Origin: Paenibacillus taihuensis
GTDB taxonomy: Bacteria > Bacillota > Bacilli > Paenibacillales > Paenibacillaceae
Assembly: GCF_003386535.1 (NCBI RefSeq)
Contig: NZ_QTTN01000026.1
Span: 3,647-67,646, forward strand
Direction: 5' to 3'
DNA length: 64,000 nt
The position numbers and the translations under genes are program-made. Within the stretch, counting starts at the first letter, position 1. Each line of letters starts with the position of its first letter. The notes under the pieces are model-generated. The model had not been told where the DNA came from. It searched no databases and worked only from the letters and a program-made list of their open reading frames with translations. Shown here one piece after another: positions 42,676-52,591 of the stretch.

Positions 42676-45600
42676 TTAGTTGATCAGACTCGCTTTTTTA
42701 AGCATTCTTTCTACAATGCTTGCGACTTCCGCACGCGTAATGTTGCTCTTCGGATGGATCGACCCGGTTTGATCCCCGGTAATCAAGCCGCATTTCACGT
42801 TAATCGCTGCGTAAGTTTTCGCCCAGTCGCTGACGGCGCTGCCATCTTTAATGCTCGCTAGCGATGCATCTGCTTCGCTGACGCTGATCGTGGTGCCGAT
42901 TCCTGCAAGCTTCATCGCACGCGTCAGCATCACCATCGCTTCTTGCCGCGTTACTCGCTTCGCCGGAGCAAACGCATCTGCCGTTACGCCTGTAACAAGT
43001 CCGTAACGTGCCGCAGCCGAGATTGTTTTTGCATACCAGGCAGCTGGACTTACGTCTTTGAATGGACTTGCCGAATCCGCTGCCGGAATGCCTAACGCGT
43101 TTACGAGAATGGTCGCAAACTCCGCTCTTGTCATTTCACCTTTCGGATTAAACGCTCCGTCGCCTTGACCTTTCACGATCAATCTGGAAGCCAGGTTCTC
43201 AATTGACGCTTTAGCCCAGCCCTGAATGTCGCTGAATGATTTATGACTGTTAACAAGCATGTACATGCTGTTTGTAAGACTGTTGATTCTCGCCACTTGT
43301 TTGCCATCCTTCGTCGCGAAGAAGGTTGGAACTTGACGCAATGTTCCATCCGCCTCGACAACAACCGCAGTAACTGCCTCGTTGTCCCCGCCACTCGGAA
43401 TGACCATGTCGCGCTCCACATAGCCGTTAAACTGGTTAATGACAGTTTCGTGACCGCCTGTTGATGCGATAATCTCGAATACAACAGGAGCCCCAACAAG
43501 AACAACGCCATTCCGATTTGCTGCATCTTGGGCTGCTTGCTGCTGTGACGTATCTGGTTTAGCAATATGAAGCTCGACCTTAACATCGCTGAGTTTAACG
43601 CCATCTTCGAGCTGTCCATTCAATGCACTTAGCAGCTGCTCTGCACCGATTGTATAAGATGCTTCAGGTGTGGAGATCGTTACGGTAGCTTGCTTATCAA
43701 CCAATTGCTGTACGAGGTTGCCTGTAAGAATACCGTTTGTAACTTCACTTGCTTTATCCGTGCTGATTGTGATAACAACGCCATTCTCGCTGTTCTTCAA
43801 TTGTTCTAAGAGCAAACCTTCATCTACGGTAACTGTATTCGTATTTCTGCCGTTCTCAACTGCAGTTGTTTCGTCTACAGGCGCTTGAATCGCTTTGGAA
43901 CTGTCTTCTCCATTATTGCCGTCACTAGGGACACCTGGAGTTCCGAGACCAGGTGAACCGCCAGATGGTGTACCGCCTGAGTCAGCCGCTTTCACGACAA
44001 GCTCAAATTTCTTCGTCAACGGCGCTGCATCATTCTTCGTTGTCGTCGACGTCAACGTGACCGTCTGATCCGTGCCTGCTCGATGAACGCCCCCATCTGT
44101 GCCAATGATTGCGGGATTGCTGGATATCCAAGCAATCGTCGTATCGTTCGAACCCTTCGTCGGCAGATACAGATCGGTTGTGACCGCGTTCGGTTCGACG
44201 TTGTTCTTCTTAATCAGATTCCATACGATTGATGCCTGCGCCGCTTGAACGGACGCATTGTCATCCGTATCTTCGCTTCTTACGTAGAACCCGAAGGAAG
44301 CATATTTGTAGAACTTGCCGATATTGAACAGACCTTGAACGTTGACATATTGGTTCTGAGCAGGTCTTGTTACTTTACCGTCTGCTGCAATGACTTCAGG
44401 TGTATACGATTCCCAAGTAACCGAAGCATCACCGACTGTTGATGGCAGGTTAATGTCGTGAGTGACATCCATTTCGCTCTTGTTCTCGCCAAGCAATTGC
44501 TTCATCGTCAACGATTTTACCGCTTGAATAAGAGCGGTTCGATCTGCGTAGTACGGGTCCGGTTTTACTGTCAAAGAGAACGTTCTAACCGCGGTGCTGC
44601 TTCCTCTAGTCACAGTCGCTTTCAGTACGACAACTGCATCGCCTTCATCGAACAGCGGCTTATAGACACGGCCTGTATTTGTGATATGTGCCGTATCGTC
44701 AGAAGACCATGTAATGGTTGAGCCGTTTGCACCGCTCGTTGGAAGCTCAAGCGGCAGCGTGATATCGGCCTGCGATTCGTTTCCACCTTTGATTACGCTC
44801 CAATCCAGGAACCCTTTATCTTGATTGACAGCCGATTGATTGCTTGCGAGCTTCGCCGGTACGGTTAACTCGAATGACTTGGTCGCTGTCTCGCTGCCTT
44901 TTGTAACGGTTGCCGTCAGCGTAACAGGCGTATCCACAGCCGGTCTTGTTACAACGCCTAAACCACTGATAATCGAAGGTTCATTGCTGCTCCAGCTAAT
45001 TTGCGTTTGACCAGCTTCATCTCGATATGGCAAGTTCAGGTTCGTCTCAATTGCATTCTCGCTGACGTTCAAGCCTTTAATTTTGTCCCAAGTCAGCGCC
45101 TCAGCCGATTGCGCCGCTACGACGGAATCGGGATCTTCCGAAGCGCCAAGACGGTAAACGATCAGATTAAATACAAGTGGATGGTTACCATAGAATAGTT
45201 TGCCGTCCATGATGAGATCACCATCAATTCCCAGCACATTCGGTCCAGGCTGGAGATCATCTACATGAATCGTAAACGGATGTACTCCGGCTGGCTGTTC
45301 AAAGCCTTCAGGGAACGTGTAATCATCATAATAGATGGTGTTGCCCCACTCTGTGCCAAACAAGTTTCTTATATAATCATTTGAACCCCTTCTCGTGTCT
45401 TGCAAAACGGTATAGAAAGGTGCGCCCTCACTGTGAACCGCTCCTGAAATATCCAAAGAGGTTTGATCGGTGAAGAAAGCAGCTGTCCCTGTCGACTGAT
45501 CGATTACGGTGTCATCAAATGAAACATAAGGGAAGCTCGTATTCTTGATCACGGTAACAGGAACCGTCGTCTGATTACCTAGGAAATCGATCATCGTGAC

Positions 45601-48600
45601 CGAATGCGCGCTTGCTCCTTCGGCTATATCACCTGCATCCTCGTAACCAAGGGGCTGATAAAAGTAATAATATTGGTCCGCTTGCGGATCATAGTGGAGC
45701 TGCGTTTTGATGGCGTGATCACCTGTCAGAAGAATTGGATAATAATCCATCACTCCATAATAGGGATATTGACCAACCGTTCCATCATTGCCATATCTGG
45801 ATGTGATATTTCCGTTTAGATACGGCGAAGTAAACTCCTCATGGAGCGCGCTTTTATCGATACTGCCGTAATCGATGAAAATCGATTCATCATGCGTTGC
45901 CAGGTTAGCAGGTACATCCAATATCGGAATGATAGCTTCCGGATCATCGCCTACAGCCAACACGACTTGCTTCTCTGCAAGTTGTGCATGATAGCCAACA
46001 TGAATGGAGTTTGTATTACCCATGAAATCTGTTGCCGTGATGACAAGGCTATGTTGATCCTCATCTGTAATGACGACCGGATAACGGAACGTATCATCCA
46101 CATAATCGTTGACTTTACTGCCCATTGCTACAGGGTCTCCACCATCAAGCGAGTATTCGACCTTGAAGCCTCTTCCGTTCTTGATCAGATCCATCACTGT
46201 TGCGTTGAGCATAAGCGATACATTGTTCGTATCTGGTACAAAATAAGCTTTCGTAGTTTCGCTGCCGTCTCCATTACCAGTATTGAAAGTGATGGTCGGT
46301 GCCGTCGCATCGACATACGTATCGACATTGATATAAGGAAGGTTAGGCTCTAGTCCAGATTGCCCTTCACCTAAGCACACGAAATTCATCGAGTATTTGC
46401 CATCCGGCAAGCTATCCGGAATGACGACATGCGCTGATATCGAATACTTTAACCCTGTTCCAAACGGAGTTGGCTCAGGCCATGTGCCGGTATCATCAAT
46501 CGGAGCTCCGACAATCGTTTTCGAGCCGTCCTCGTTCGTTCTTACGAATTGAACCTGAACATTATCCAAATCTTTACCAAAGGCATCGAAGCTGAGATCG
46601 ATTGAATCCCCTCTTTTCACATTCGCGTCATAGTACACACTTCTTGGATGATGATTAAAGCTTGCAGTTTGGAAATCAATCCAAACCGCTTTGTTCGAAT
46701 TATTCACGACGACCGAATACTCTTCGCCATAGTTGCCCACTCTGTCAATCGGCGCAATCGTAATGACATTCAGTCCGTCCCGCAGATCTTTAATCGGCAT
46801 CTCGAAGGTTCCGTCATCGTTATGCTTCACGTCATCCTTGTAGTTGGTAAACGGCTCTGAACCATTGATCGCATAATAAATGTTCCAGTCACCGCCGCTT
46901 TCCCCGTTCGGCGCGTCCGCGTCATCGTCCATCTTAAAGCGCAGCGTGTATTCGCCTGTGCTCGTCTCGTCCGGCTCATTCAGCTCATCGTAGCCGACAT
47001 GCTTGAGGATATCCAGGCTTGGCGCATGCGTATCTTTATAAGCAGGCATGTAAATGGTTGGCTGCGGCTTCGCATTCGGAGCATCCGCTGTAGCCGTGAC
47101 GGCGAAATAGTACTGGCCATCCGGCACAGGCACGCCTTCGTTCGTTCCATCCCACATCATTCCCTCTGTTAATGAACCGGGAATGCCGCCGGAGTAAGGA
47201 TCATTCTTCACAACCCAGTCATTGCTTGTCAAATGGGTGACGAAGTTATGCTCTTTATCGACTACATCGACTTTCACATTACGCGCATCGCGAAGCAGCG
47301 CAATAACGGGTACGGGGTACAATGCGTTCTCCGGTGAGAAGGCATAGAACTTGTCCCCTAGCGAACGTTCATAGTTGTTTTGCGGTTCACCATACAGGAA
47401 TGGGAATCCGTTGTGCATGTCTACAAATGCCATTTGCGTTCCGAGCCCGGAACTACCCCATACGCTATCCGGGCCGGATGGAGCATCAATAATGGCCGGA
47501 GCATCCCACTTGCCGTTAAAGCCTGTGTAAGGGACATTCAATGTAGGCAGGCTCGCGTCAGTCGGCGTCAGATACACATAGCCCTCGATGAAGGTATTCT
47601 TCATCTCGGATGGATCCACCGTCAAAGTAACGGTCACACGCTGAGTGGATTTCGCCCCTACCGTGATTTTGGACGGACTGAAGCTCAGCTTCGAATGGTC
47701 CAAATATCGGCTGCGAATATTGTCGGAGCTGGTATCCAAACTCGCGTGAAGCAAATCCGTCATAACCGTTCCGCTTAGATCATACGTAGCAGCTGTGGTT
47801 GTCAGATTAGTAGCGGTGAGCGTAAATGTAGTCTTCGCTCCGATCTCCTTCAGACTCACACGGCCTGTGCCGTCCGGTCCGGAAACAACGACAGGCGTTT
47901 GAACCGCAAGGTCAGGCCGAATCATACCTGCGCCTTGGCGTCTCGGTTGATATTCCGTATTGTAATCCGCACGATCTGCAGCATTCTCTTCGTTCACATA
48001 ATCTCGCTTCGCCGGAATCGACGTATTCATGACCACATTCTTCACGAGTTGAACGAAGCTTCTTGTTCCGGATGGAAAGCCCTTCTTCTTGAAGGCCTGC
48101 ATCACATCGGCTACCGCTCCCGCTACATACGGAGCTGCCATCGATGTGCCGTCTTCGCTCTCATACGCATTGTGGACATTGGGATCGGATATCCGCACTG
48201 AAGATACGATCTTGTGGCCTGGAGCCATAACCTCGGGCTTCAGCAGCAGATCGCTCGTTGTTCCCCATGAAGAGAAATCCGTAGGACTGCCAGGATTGGA
48301 TGCAGCAAAGGCCGAGCTCGTCTCATCGGTCTCAATGTACATTTGCAGCACTGGTGCTGCTCCTGGTTCCGGTGGAAGATCGATTCCAATATCAATCCCG
48401 GAGAACGGACTGATATCAATACCGCCGCCACCTCCAGCTCCACCGCCCATCGATGCAAGTGCCGCTTCTAAAGCTGTGCCCTCCTCGTAACTGATGAAGG
48501 AAAACGGAATTTCCATTTGCCCTTGCGGCGTCGGCGGCTTCTTAGTCGCGTCACTATTGTAAACGATGGCGCCAATCGCGCCATGCTCTTTGGCGATTTT

Positions 48601-50214
48601 CACTTTATCGTTAAAGGTTAACGAACCGCGTTTGATCAATACCACTTTGCCTGTTACGTCAACACCTTCGTAATCCTCGTCATAGCCCAAATGATCGTTC
48701 CTCAGACCGACCAGCGAGATGGAATCGTTATCCCATACATCGAGGCCTTTCCAGGCGTCCAGTCCATGTCCTGTAATAAAAGGCGCATCGAAGCTGTAGC
48801 TAAACGTAACGTCATGCTGCACAACGATATTGTTCGCTGCCGCTACCGTGAAGGAATCGGGATACACGCCCGGATTGCCGATTTTGTTCAAGTCCGGCGT
48901 TTCGCCAAGTCTAATCGAAGCCCCTGATTCGCCTTTATCATCGTAGGCATTGGAAGCATTGCAGGCTGCAACGACAACGACAACACCTGCATCTGTCGCA
49001 TTGCGAATGGCAATGCCCATCGGATCGTTCGCATCGCGCTTATCAAACGTCGAGGAAGCGCCGAGGCTCATATTGATGACATCCGCCTTCATCGCTGTCG
49101 CGTGATCGATCCCTTTGATAATATCCTCGGTCAATGCGCCTGCTTCGGTTTCGGAGAACACTTTCTCCGCAATAAGCTGCGCTTCCGGCGCTACGCCCTG
49201 AAGCACATCGCTTGAACCTGCCGCAATTCCGGCCACATGCACGCCGTGCGAGCTTGGCGAGAGATCCGTCTTTTCCATACGCGGAATAATATCCTCGTTC
49301 TGATCGGCCCAGTTGTAGCCTCCAACGACTTTGTCCGTAAATGGAGCTTTGTTATTCTTGTACTTCGCTTTCGACATATCATGTGGGGCAGGGAATGCTT
49401 CATGACTAGGATCGATACCTGTATCGACGATTGCGATGACCATGCCTTCGCCCTTGTATCCAATCGGCTGTTCGCCGGTTGCAGAACCGTCCCATAGCTT
49501 CTTGATCCCCGTCAGATCATGTTGCTCGTTAACTGCTGGAAGGAACATTTGTTGAAGCGTAACTGCTTTAACATTAGGAAGTTTTTTAATCGCGTCTATA
49601 TCGCTATACTTGATGTCATCAAGACTGAAGCCTTTGAACACGTTCTCATAATCGTGTTTGAAATGCAATGTTGGTCTTGCGCTCTTCGATTTTCCGGTAG
49701 ACAGCGTACTCATAATTTGATTCTTCGCCGTCTTAATATCCGCAGTAATTGCGGTATGTACGGAATCTTCGACAGCAGTAGCATTAATGCCTGGCTTTGT
49801 CGTTGAAGCTGACATCGCTTGCGAAATGGTTTGCCCTTTCAACTCTACGATGACATCGACGATCTCATCCGGCTTGTGCAGCCCGGCGCTCAGCTTCTCT
49901 GAAGCCATTACTTTCTCGCTCTGCTTCTTCTCGAAGTCATGCATAGCTGCTTCTTTCAAGCTCTTCTGCGCCTTTGCCTTGAACGCTTCGAGCTGCTCCT
50001 GGGTGTACGAGGAACCGCCTTTAACTCCTGCACCGTCAACGTTATGCACTTGAATCCCTGCATGTGGCTTCGGAGCGCTTTCTCCTGCATAAGCTGCTGC
50101 GGGTGGCTGCAATGGCGCATCTTCTTCCGCCAACACGAGCGAACCGTTTGACAGAACGAGACAAGAGATCGACAAATACGTCACGACTCGCTTAAGTCTG
50201 TTCGAAATTTTCAT
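42676..50214 (-). CDS. Giant S-layer-anchored subtilisin-like protease
   Basis: 2512 residues. Signal peptide to about 29 and a propeptide to about 240. The S8 domain has Asp264 (AIVDTGID), His323 (SSHGVHVAGI) and Ser691 (EDGTSMAAPY), with a PA insertion (about 490-590) and a Gly-rich loop near 590. The oxyanion Asn sits in AACN instead of the usual AAGN. A long stalk of Ig/Fn3-like domains follows, including four repeated bacterial Ig-like domains at about 1690-2070 (each has a W-S-S-N/D-x-P/T-x-x-I core), a Gly/Pro linker near 2075, and three SLH domains at about 2320-2510 (TRAEF, TRQEA, TRAEV). Cell-surface protease. ATG at 50214 behind GGGGAG. Confidence 0.92.
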   Translation of the reverse strand: MKISNRLKRVVTYLSISCLVLSNGSLVLAEEDAPLQPPAAAYAGESAPKPHAGIQVHNVDGAGVKGGSSYTQEQLEAFKAKAQKSLKEAAMHDFEKKQSEKVMASEKLSAGLHKPDEIVDVIVELKGQTISQAMSASTTKPGINATAVEDSVHTAITADIKTAKNQIMSTLSTGKSKSARPTLHFKHDYENVFKGFSLDDIKYSDIDAIKKLPNVKAVTLQQMFLPAVNEQHDLTGIKKLWDGSATGEQPIGYKGEGMVIAIVDTGIDPSHEAFPAPHDMSKAKYKNNKAPFTDKVVGGYNWADQNEDIIPRMEKTDLSPSSHGVHVAGIAAGSSDVLQGVAPEAQLIAEKVFSETEAGALTEDIIKGIDHATAMKADVINMSLGASSTFDKRDANDPMGIAIRNATDAGVVVVVAACNASNAYDDKGESGASIRLGETPDLNKIGNPGVYPDSFTVAAANNIVVQHDVTFSYSFDAPFITGHGLDAWKGLDVWDNDSISLVGLRNDHLGYDEDYEGVDVTGKVVLIKRGSLTFNDKVKIAKEHGAIGAIVYNSDATKKPPTPQGQMEIPFSFISYEEGTALEAALASMGGGAGGGGGIDISPFSGIDIGIDLPPEPGAAPVLQMYIETDETSSAFAASNPGSPTDFSSWGTTSDLLLKPEVMAPGHKIVSSVRISDPNVHNAYESEDGTSMAAPYVAGAVADVMQAFKKKGFPSGTRSFVQLVKNVVMNTSIPAKRDYVNEENAADRADYNTEYQPRRQGAGMIRPDLAVQTPVVVSGPDGTGRVSLKEIGAKTTFTLTATNLTTTAATYDLSGTVMTDLLHASLDTSSDNIRSRYLDHSKLSFSPSKITVGAKSTQRVTVTLTVDPSEMKNTFIEGYVYLTPTDASLPTLNVPYTGFNGKWDAPAIIDAPSGPDSVWGSSGLGTQMAFVDMHNGFPFLYGEPQNNYERSLGDKFYAFSPENALYPVPVIALLRDARNVKVDVVDKEHNFVTHLTSNDWVVKNDPYSGGIPGSLTEGMMWDGTNEGVPVPDGQYYFAVTATADAPNAKPQPTIYMPAYKDTHAPSLDILKHVGYDELNEPDETSTGEYTLRFKMDDDADAPNGESGGDWNIYYAINGSEPFTNYKDDVKHNDDGTFEMPIKDLRDGLNVITIAPIDRVGNYGEEYSVVVNNSNKAVWIDFQTASFNHHPRSVYYDANVKRGDSIDLSFDAFGKDLDNVQVQFVRTNEDGSKTIVGAPIDDTGTWPEPTPFGTGLKYSISAHVVIPDSLPDGKYSMNFVCLGEGQSGLEPNLPYINVDTYVDATAPTITFNTGNGDGSETTKAYFVPDTNNVSLMLNATVMDLIKNGRGFKVEYSLDGGDPVAMGSKVNDYVDDTFRYPVVITDEDQHSLVITATDFMGNTNSIHVGYHAQLAEKQVVLAVGDDPEAIIPILDVPANLATHDESIFIDYGSIDKSALHEEFTSPYLNGNITSRYGNDGTVGQYPYYGVMDYYPILLTGDHAIKTQLHYDPQADQYYYFYQPLGYEDAGDIAEGASAHSVTMIDFLGNQTTVPVTVIKNTSFPYVSFDDTVIDQSTGTAAFFTDQTSLDISGAVHSEGAPFYTVLQDTRRGSNDYIRNLFGTEWGNTIYYDDYTFPEGFEQPAGVHPFTIHVDDLQPGPNVLGIDGDLIMDGKLFYGNHPLVFNLIVYRLGASEDPDSVVAAQSAEALTWDKIKGLNVSENAIETNLNLPYRDEAGQTQISWSSNEPSIISGLGVVTRPAVDTPVTLTATVTKGSETATKSFELTVPAKLASNQSAVNQDKGFLDWSVIKGGNESQADITLPLELPTSGANGSTITWSSDDTAHITNTGRVYKPLFDEGDAVVVLKATVTRGSSTAVRTFSLTVKPDPYYADRTALIQAVKSLTMKQLLGENKSEMDVTHDINLPSTVGDASVTWESYTPEVIAADGKVTRPAQNQYVNVQGLFNIGKFYKYASFGFYVRSEDTDDNASVQAAQASIVWNLIKKNNVEPNAVTTDLYLPTKGSNDTTIAWISSNPAIIGTDGGVHRAGTDQTVTLTSTTTKNDAAPLTKKFELVVKAADSGGTPSGGSPGLGTPGVPSDGNNGEDSSKAIQAPVDETTAVENGRNTNTVTVDEGLLLEQLKNSENGVVITISTDKASEVTNGILTGNLVQQLVDKQATVTISTPEASYTIGAEQLLSALNGQLEDGVKLSDVKVELHIAKPDTSQQQAAQDAANRNGVVLVGAPVVFEIIASTGGHETVINQFNGYVERDMVIPSGGDNEAVTAVVVEADGTLRQVPTFFATKDGKQVARINSLTNSMYMLVNSHKSFSDIQGWAKASIENLASRLIVKGQGDGAFNPKGEMTRAEFATILVNALGIPAADSASPFKDVSPAAWYAKTISAAARYGLVTGVTADAFAPAKRVTRQEAMVMLTRAMKLAGIGTTISVSEADASLASIKDGSAVSDWAKTYAAINVKCGLITGDQTGSIHPKSNITRAEVASIVERMLKKASLIN

Positions 50215-50266
50215 CCGCTTCTCCCCATTCTCTTTACAATTAGTATTAATTTCATACTTTTTACTA

Positions 50267-50308
50267 ATAGTAATGGAGCAGCCATGCGCGGTAAATCGGG
50301 GGAATTCG
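50267..50308 (-). promoter_or_regulatory. Putative activator site and promoter of the giant protease gene
   Basis: On the minus strand CTCGAATTCCCCC (CCCCC at 50302-50298) is followed after exactly 25 nt by TACTAT (50272-50267), a plausible -10. The same motif with the same 25 nt gap precedes TATAAT upstream of the Spo0E-like gene. No good -35 lies between, as expected of an activator-dependent promoter. Confidence 0.55.
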
Positions 50309-50393
50309 AGCAGCCAAGCCGCTAGAAATCAATAGTTTGTATGCTATAATTCATGTACTGTACGACATTGAAATCATTTTCCGCGCTCAACTT

Positions 50394-50403
50394 GGGGGAA
50401 TTC
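50394..50403 (+). promoter_or_regulatory. Inverted copy of the CCCCC motif in the regulator leader
   Basis: TTGGGGGAATTCAA surrounds GGGGGAATTC at 50394-50403, between a TATAAT at 50345-50350 and the regulator's ribosome site. It is the same motif on the opposite strand, and its place downstream of the likely start site suits autorepression or roadblock control. Confidence 0.45.
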
Positions 50404-50437
50404 AATTTTTTTCTAGCAAATACTGGAGGGCCATGGC

Positions 50438-51694
50438 ATGCATGTAGGAAAAATCATCAGATTTTATCGCGAAAAAGCTGGAATGACCCAGGATCAGCTC
50501 GGCAGAGGCATCTGCTCCGACACGCATGTCAGCAAGATCGAACGCGGATCGACGGATGTTTCCCCGGAAGTCATCACACTGCTGGCCGATCGGCTCGGCA
50601 TTCAGATTGAGCTGGAGCTTCAACATTTAGCGGAGATCAAGAAACGGCTGCACGCTTGGCACGAAGCCATCATGCTGCTGCTATATGACGATATGGAAGC
50701 CATTAAAGAGGAGCTCGAGAAGGAGAGCCTCATCCAAATTTCGGATTATAAAACCCTCTACAAATTGCTGCAGGGCAGATACTACCTCGTCCATCGGAAG
50801 CTCGGCAATGCACATGGAATTATCAAAGAAATGGAACGAACCAAATCAAAGCTGCCTCACTATGAAAGCAACCTACTCTTGCATATTACTGGCATCTATC
50901 TCTACTATACACAGGACTATTTCAAAGCGATCGAAACCTTGAACAGGATTAATGAAGAGGAATATAACAATCCAGAGTACTACTATTACCTGGCCATGTC
51001 TTACCACTGGCTTGAGTCTCGGATGATGGCCTACTATTACAGCGAGAAAGCACTGCGGCACTTTAAAGATACCCATAACTTCTTAAAGAGCATTGATGCG
51101 GAAATGCTCATGCTCCTACAAATCATTTATGACGATAACCGGAATTACCAAGCTATCGCCAGCCGGTTCGAAAATATCATTAAATCCTGCGATCTCTGTC
51201 AAGCGCCACAACTGAAACGAATTGCCGTGCACAATCTCGGGTTTCTATACCACGAGAATAAAGCTTATGAGCTAGCCGGCAAGTATTATCAAGAAACAAT
51301 GGAGCTATCCGAACCAAAGTCAGCGCTCTATCTGCTTTCTTTTGAAGGGTATATCCGGAGTTCCGCTGAGGGGAAGCTGTTAGCCGAAGAAGAGTTGCTG
51401 AGTATGGCGCAAGACGGACTGAAGATATCGAGAGAAGCAAGAGATGAAGTTCTTATCGCCAGATTTCATCTCCTCATCTTGTTCATCGAAGAGAAGCAGG
51501 AAGACTATTACAACTATCTACGCTTGACTGCTTTGCCCATACTGCGAAAGCAAGGCGATGCCTTCCTCGTACAGCGTTACGAGAAAGAGCTATTCAATTA
51601 TTATGTGGAGACTAATCAGACTGCCTTGGCGCTTGAGACGGCCAGTTTATTCATCAACAAGGCGAAACCGGCACCGGCGCTGCAAGCAGAATAG
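50438..51694 (+). CDS. XRE-TPR transcriptional regulator, RRNPP quorum-sensing type
   Basis: 418 residues: an N-terminal XRE helix-turn-helix (about 1-60; AGMTQDQLGRGICSDTHVSK), then helical tetratricopeptide repeats to the end (for example YYLAMSYHWLESRMMAYYYS and AVHNLGFLYHENKAYELAGK). This is the plan of PlcR, NprR and related regulators that bind an imported oligopeptide through the TPR domain. No obvious pheromone precursor gene lies next to it. ATG at 50438, eight nt after GGAGG; an ATG at 50433 closes after four codons. Divergent from the giant protease gene, which it may activate through the shared motif. Confidence 0.85.
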   Translation: MHVGKIIRFYREKAGMTQDQLGRGICSDTHVSKIERGSTDVSPEVITLLADRLGIQIELELQHLAEIKKRLHAWHEAIMLLLYDDMEAIKEELEKESLIQISDYKTLYKLLQGRYYLVHRKLGNAHGIIKEMERTKSKLPHYESNLLLHITGIYLYYTQDYFKAIETLNRINEEEYNNPEYYYYLAMSYHWLESRMMAYYYSEKALRHFKDTHNFLKSIDAEMLMLLQIIYDDNRNYQAIASRFENIIKSCDLCQAPQLKRIAVHNLGFLYHENKAYELAGKYYQETMELSEPKSALYLLSFEGYIRSSAEGKLLAEEELLSMAQDGLKISREARDEVLIARFHLLILFIEEKQEDYYNYLRLTALPILRKQGDAFLVQRYEKELFNYYVETNQTALALETASLFINKAKPAPALQAE

Positions 51695-51710
51695 TCCCAC
51701 AGCAAAGAAT

Positions 51711-51755
51711 AAAGGCAAGCTATCGGTGTATACCAACCGATGGCTTGCCTTTTTA
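51711..51755 (+). terminator. Intrinsic terminator of the XRE-TPR regulator
   Basis: AAAGGCAAGC, T, ATCGGT paired with ACCGAT, G, GCTTGCCTTT, followed by TTTATTTTTT. A strong stem of about 16 bp with a short loop. Confidence 0.88.
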
Positions 51756-51785
51756 TTTTTTCGGTGAATTGTGTTTATTCTGTTG

Positions 51786-51830
51786 GTCGAATTTCCCCCA
51801 ATACTTCTATGAACTAGATTCATTTATAAT
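51786..51830 (+). promoter_or_regulatory. Putative activator site and promoter of the Spo0E-like gene
   Basis: GGTCGAATTTCCCCC (CCCCC at 51795-51799), then 25 nt, then a consensus TATAAT (51825-51830). The motif and the spacing match those upstream of the giant protease gene. The -35 position (TACTTC) is poor, as at activator-dependent promoters. Confidence 0.55.
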
Positions 51831-51908
51831 TCATTTATTCGACCAGGCAAAGATTTAGTGAGATATTGCTTCTGGAATGGTAAGAAAATTGAGGTAATGG
51901 GGTTAAAA

Positions 51909-52148
51909 ATGATCTTAACTCGAAAATCAGCTATCGTAACCGATAGCTCCGCTGCCGTTAATGATGCTGGTCAGCTTCTTCTTGAGATAGAAAGCTTAAG
52001 GGAACAGTTGCATACATCGTTTGAACATTTAGGATTGACTTCGCCAATTGTACTTGAAAAGTCTCAGCAACTTGATGAGTTGCTTAATAATTATCATGTA
52101 TTTCTTAAGCAGCGAAATAATCAGACTCAGACCTACAGCCACGAGTAA
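51909..52148 (+). CDS. Spo0E-family aspartyl-phosphate phosphatase
   Basis: 79 residues. The C-terminal 50 hold the Spo0E signature: LLLEIESLREQLHTSF, then SQQLDELLNNYH, where SQxLD is the conserved motif that inserts into the Spo0A active site. Such proteins remove phosphate from Spo0A and delay sporulation. The ATG at 51909 follows TGGGG by 6 nt; upstream ATG 51897 and GTG 51858 have poor spacing. It lies after the XRE-TPR regulator and carries that locus's CCCCC motif, tying cell density to sporulation timing by inference. Confidence 0.8.
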   Translation: MILTRKSAIVTDSSAAVNDAGQLLLEIESLREQLHTSFEHLGLTSPIVLEKSQQLDELLNNYHVFLKQRNNQTQTYSHE

Positions 52149-52156
52149 AGCTCTTG

Positions 52157-52501
52157 TTAAGTTCTTAGCAAGTTTGTATGCCCATAGTTCAAATCTTCAA
52201 AAATCGGTCTTTGTACTTTGTTTATTTGATCTAGTGAGATAGAATTTATATCCCAAAATTGTAATTTCAACGATTCATTTTGATCGTCCCGGAACTTAAT
52301 AGTATCCCCATCTTCTGATAAATGATCATTGTAATTTGTCATAGCATTGAATAGAAACATAATGAAAACAACCTTGTTTCCATCCAGTCTCCTCTTTCAC
52401 CTCTCGGATCATCGTTTCTTTAATAGTTTCACCTGGTTCCATCCCTCCACCCGGCAATCTCCAATCGCCGTAATCAGCTCTGCTGTAGTATTTTAAAAAT
52501 C
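52157..52501 (-). pseudogene. NUDIX hydrolase remnant
   Basis: On the minus strand RADYGDWRLPGGGMEPGE followed by TIKETMIREVKEETGW (about 52480-52390) is a complete Nudix box. The frame then breaks, and the typical C-terminal part (SLKLQFWDINSISLDQI, RPIFEDLNYG) continues in another frame to 52157. The N-terminal strand and the piece between the two parts are missing. No start codon is credible. Dead gene. Confidence 0.75.
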
Positions 52502-52591
52502 TTATTTACATATTATCTCCACACCAAACTTTTTGTTCACCCGTAAGGTCTTAGTCTTACGGCCCTAATTGTAAAGGAGAGTTTAATCGTC

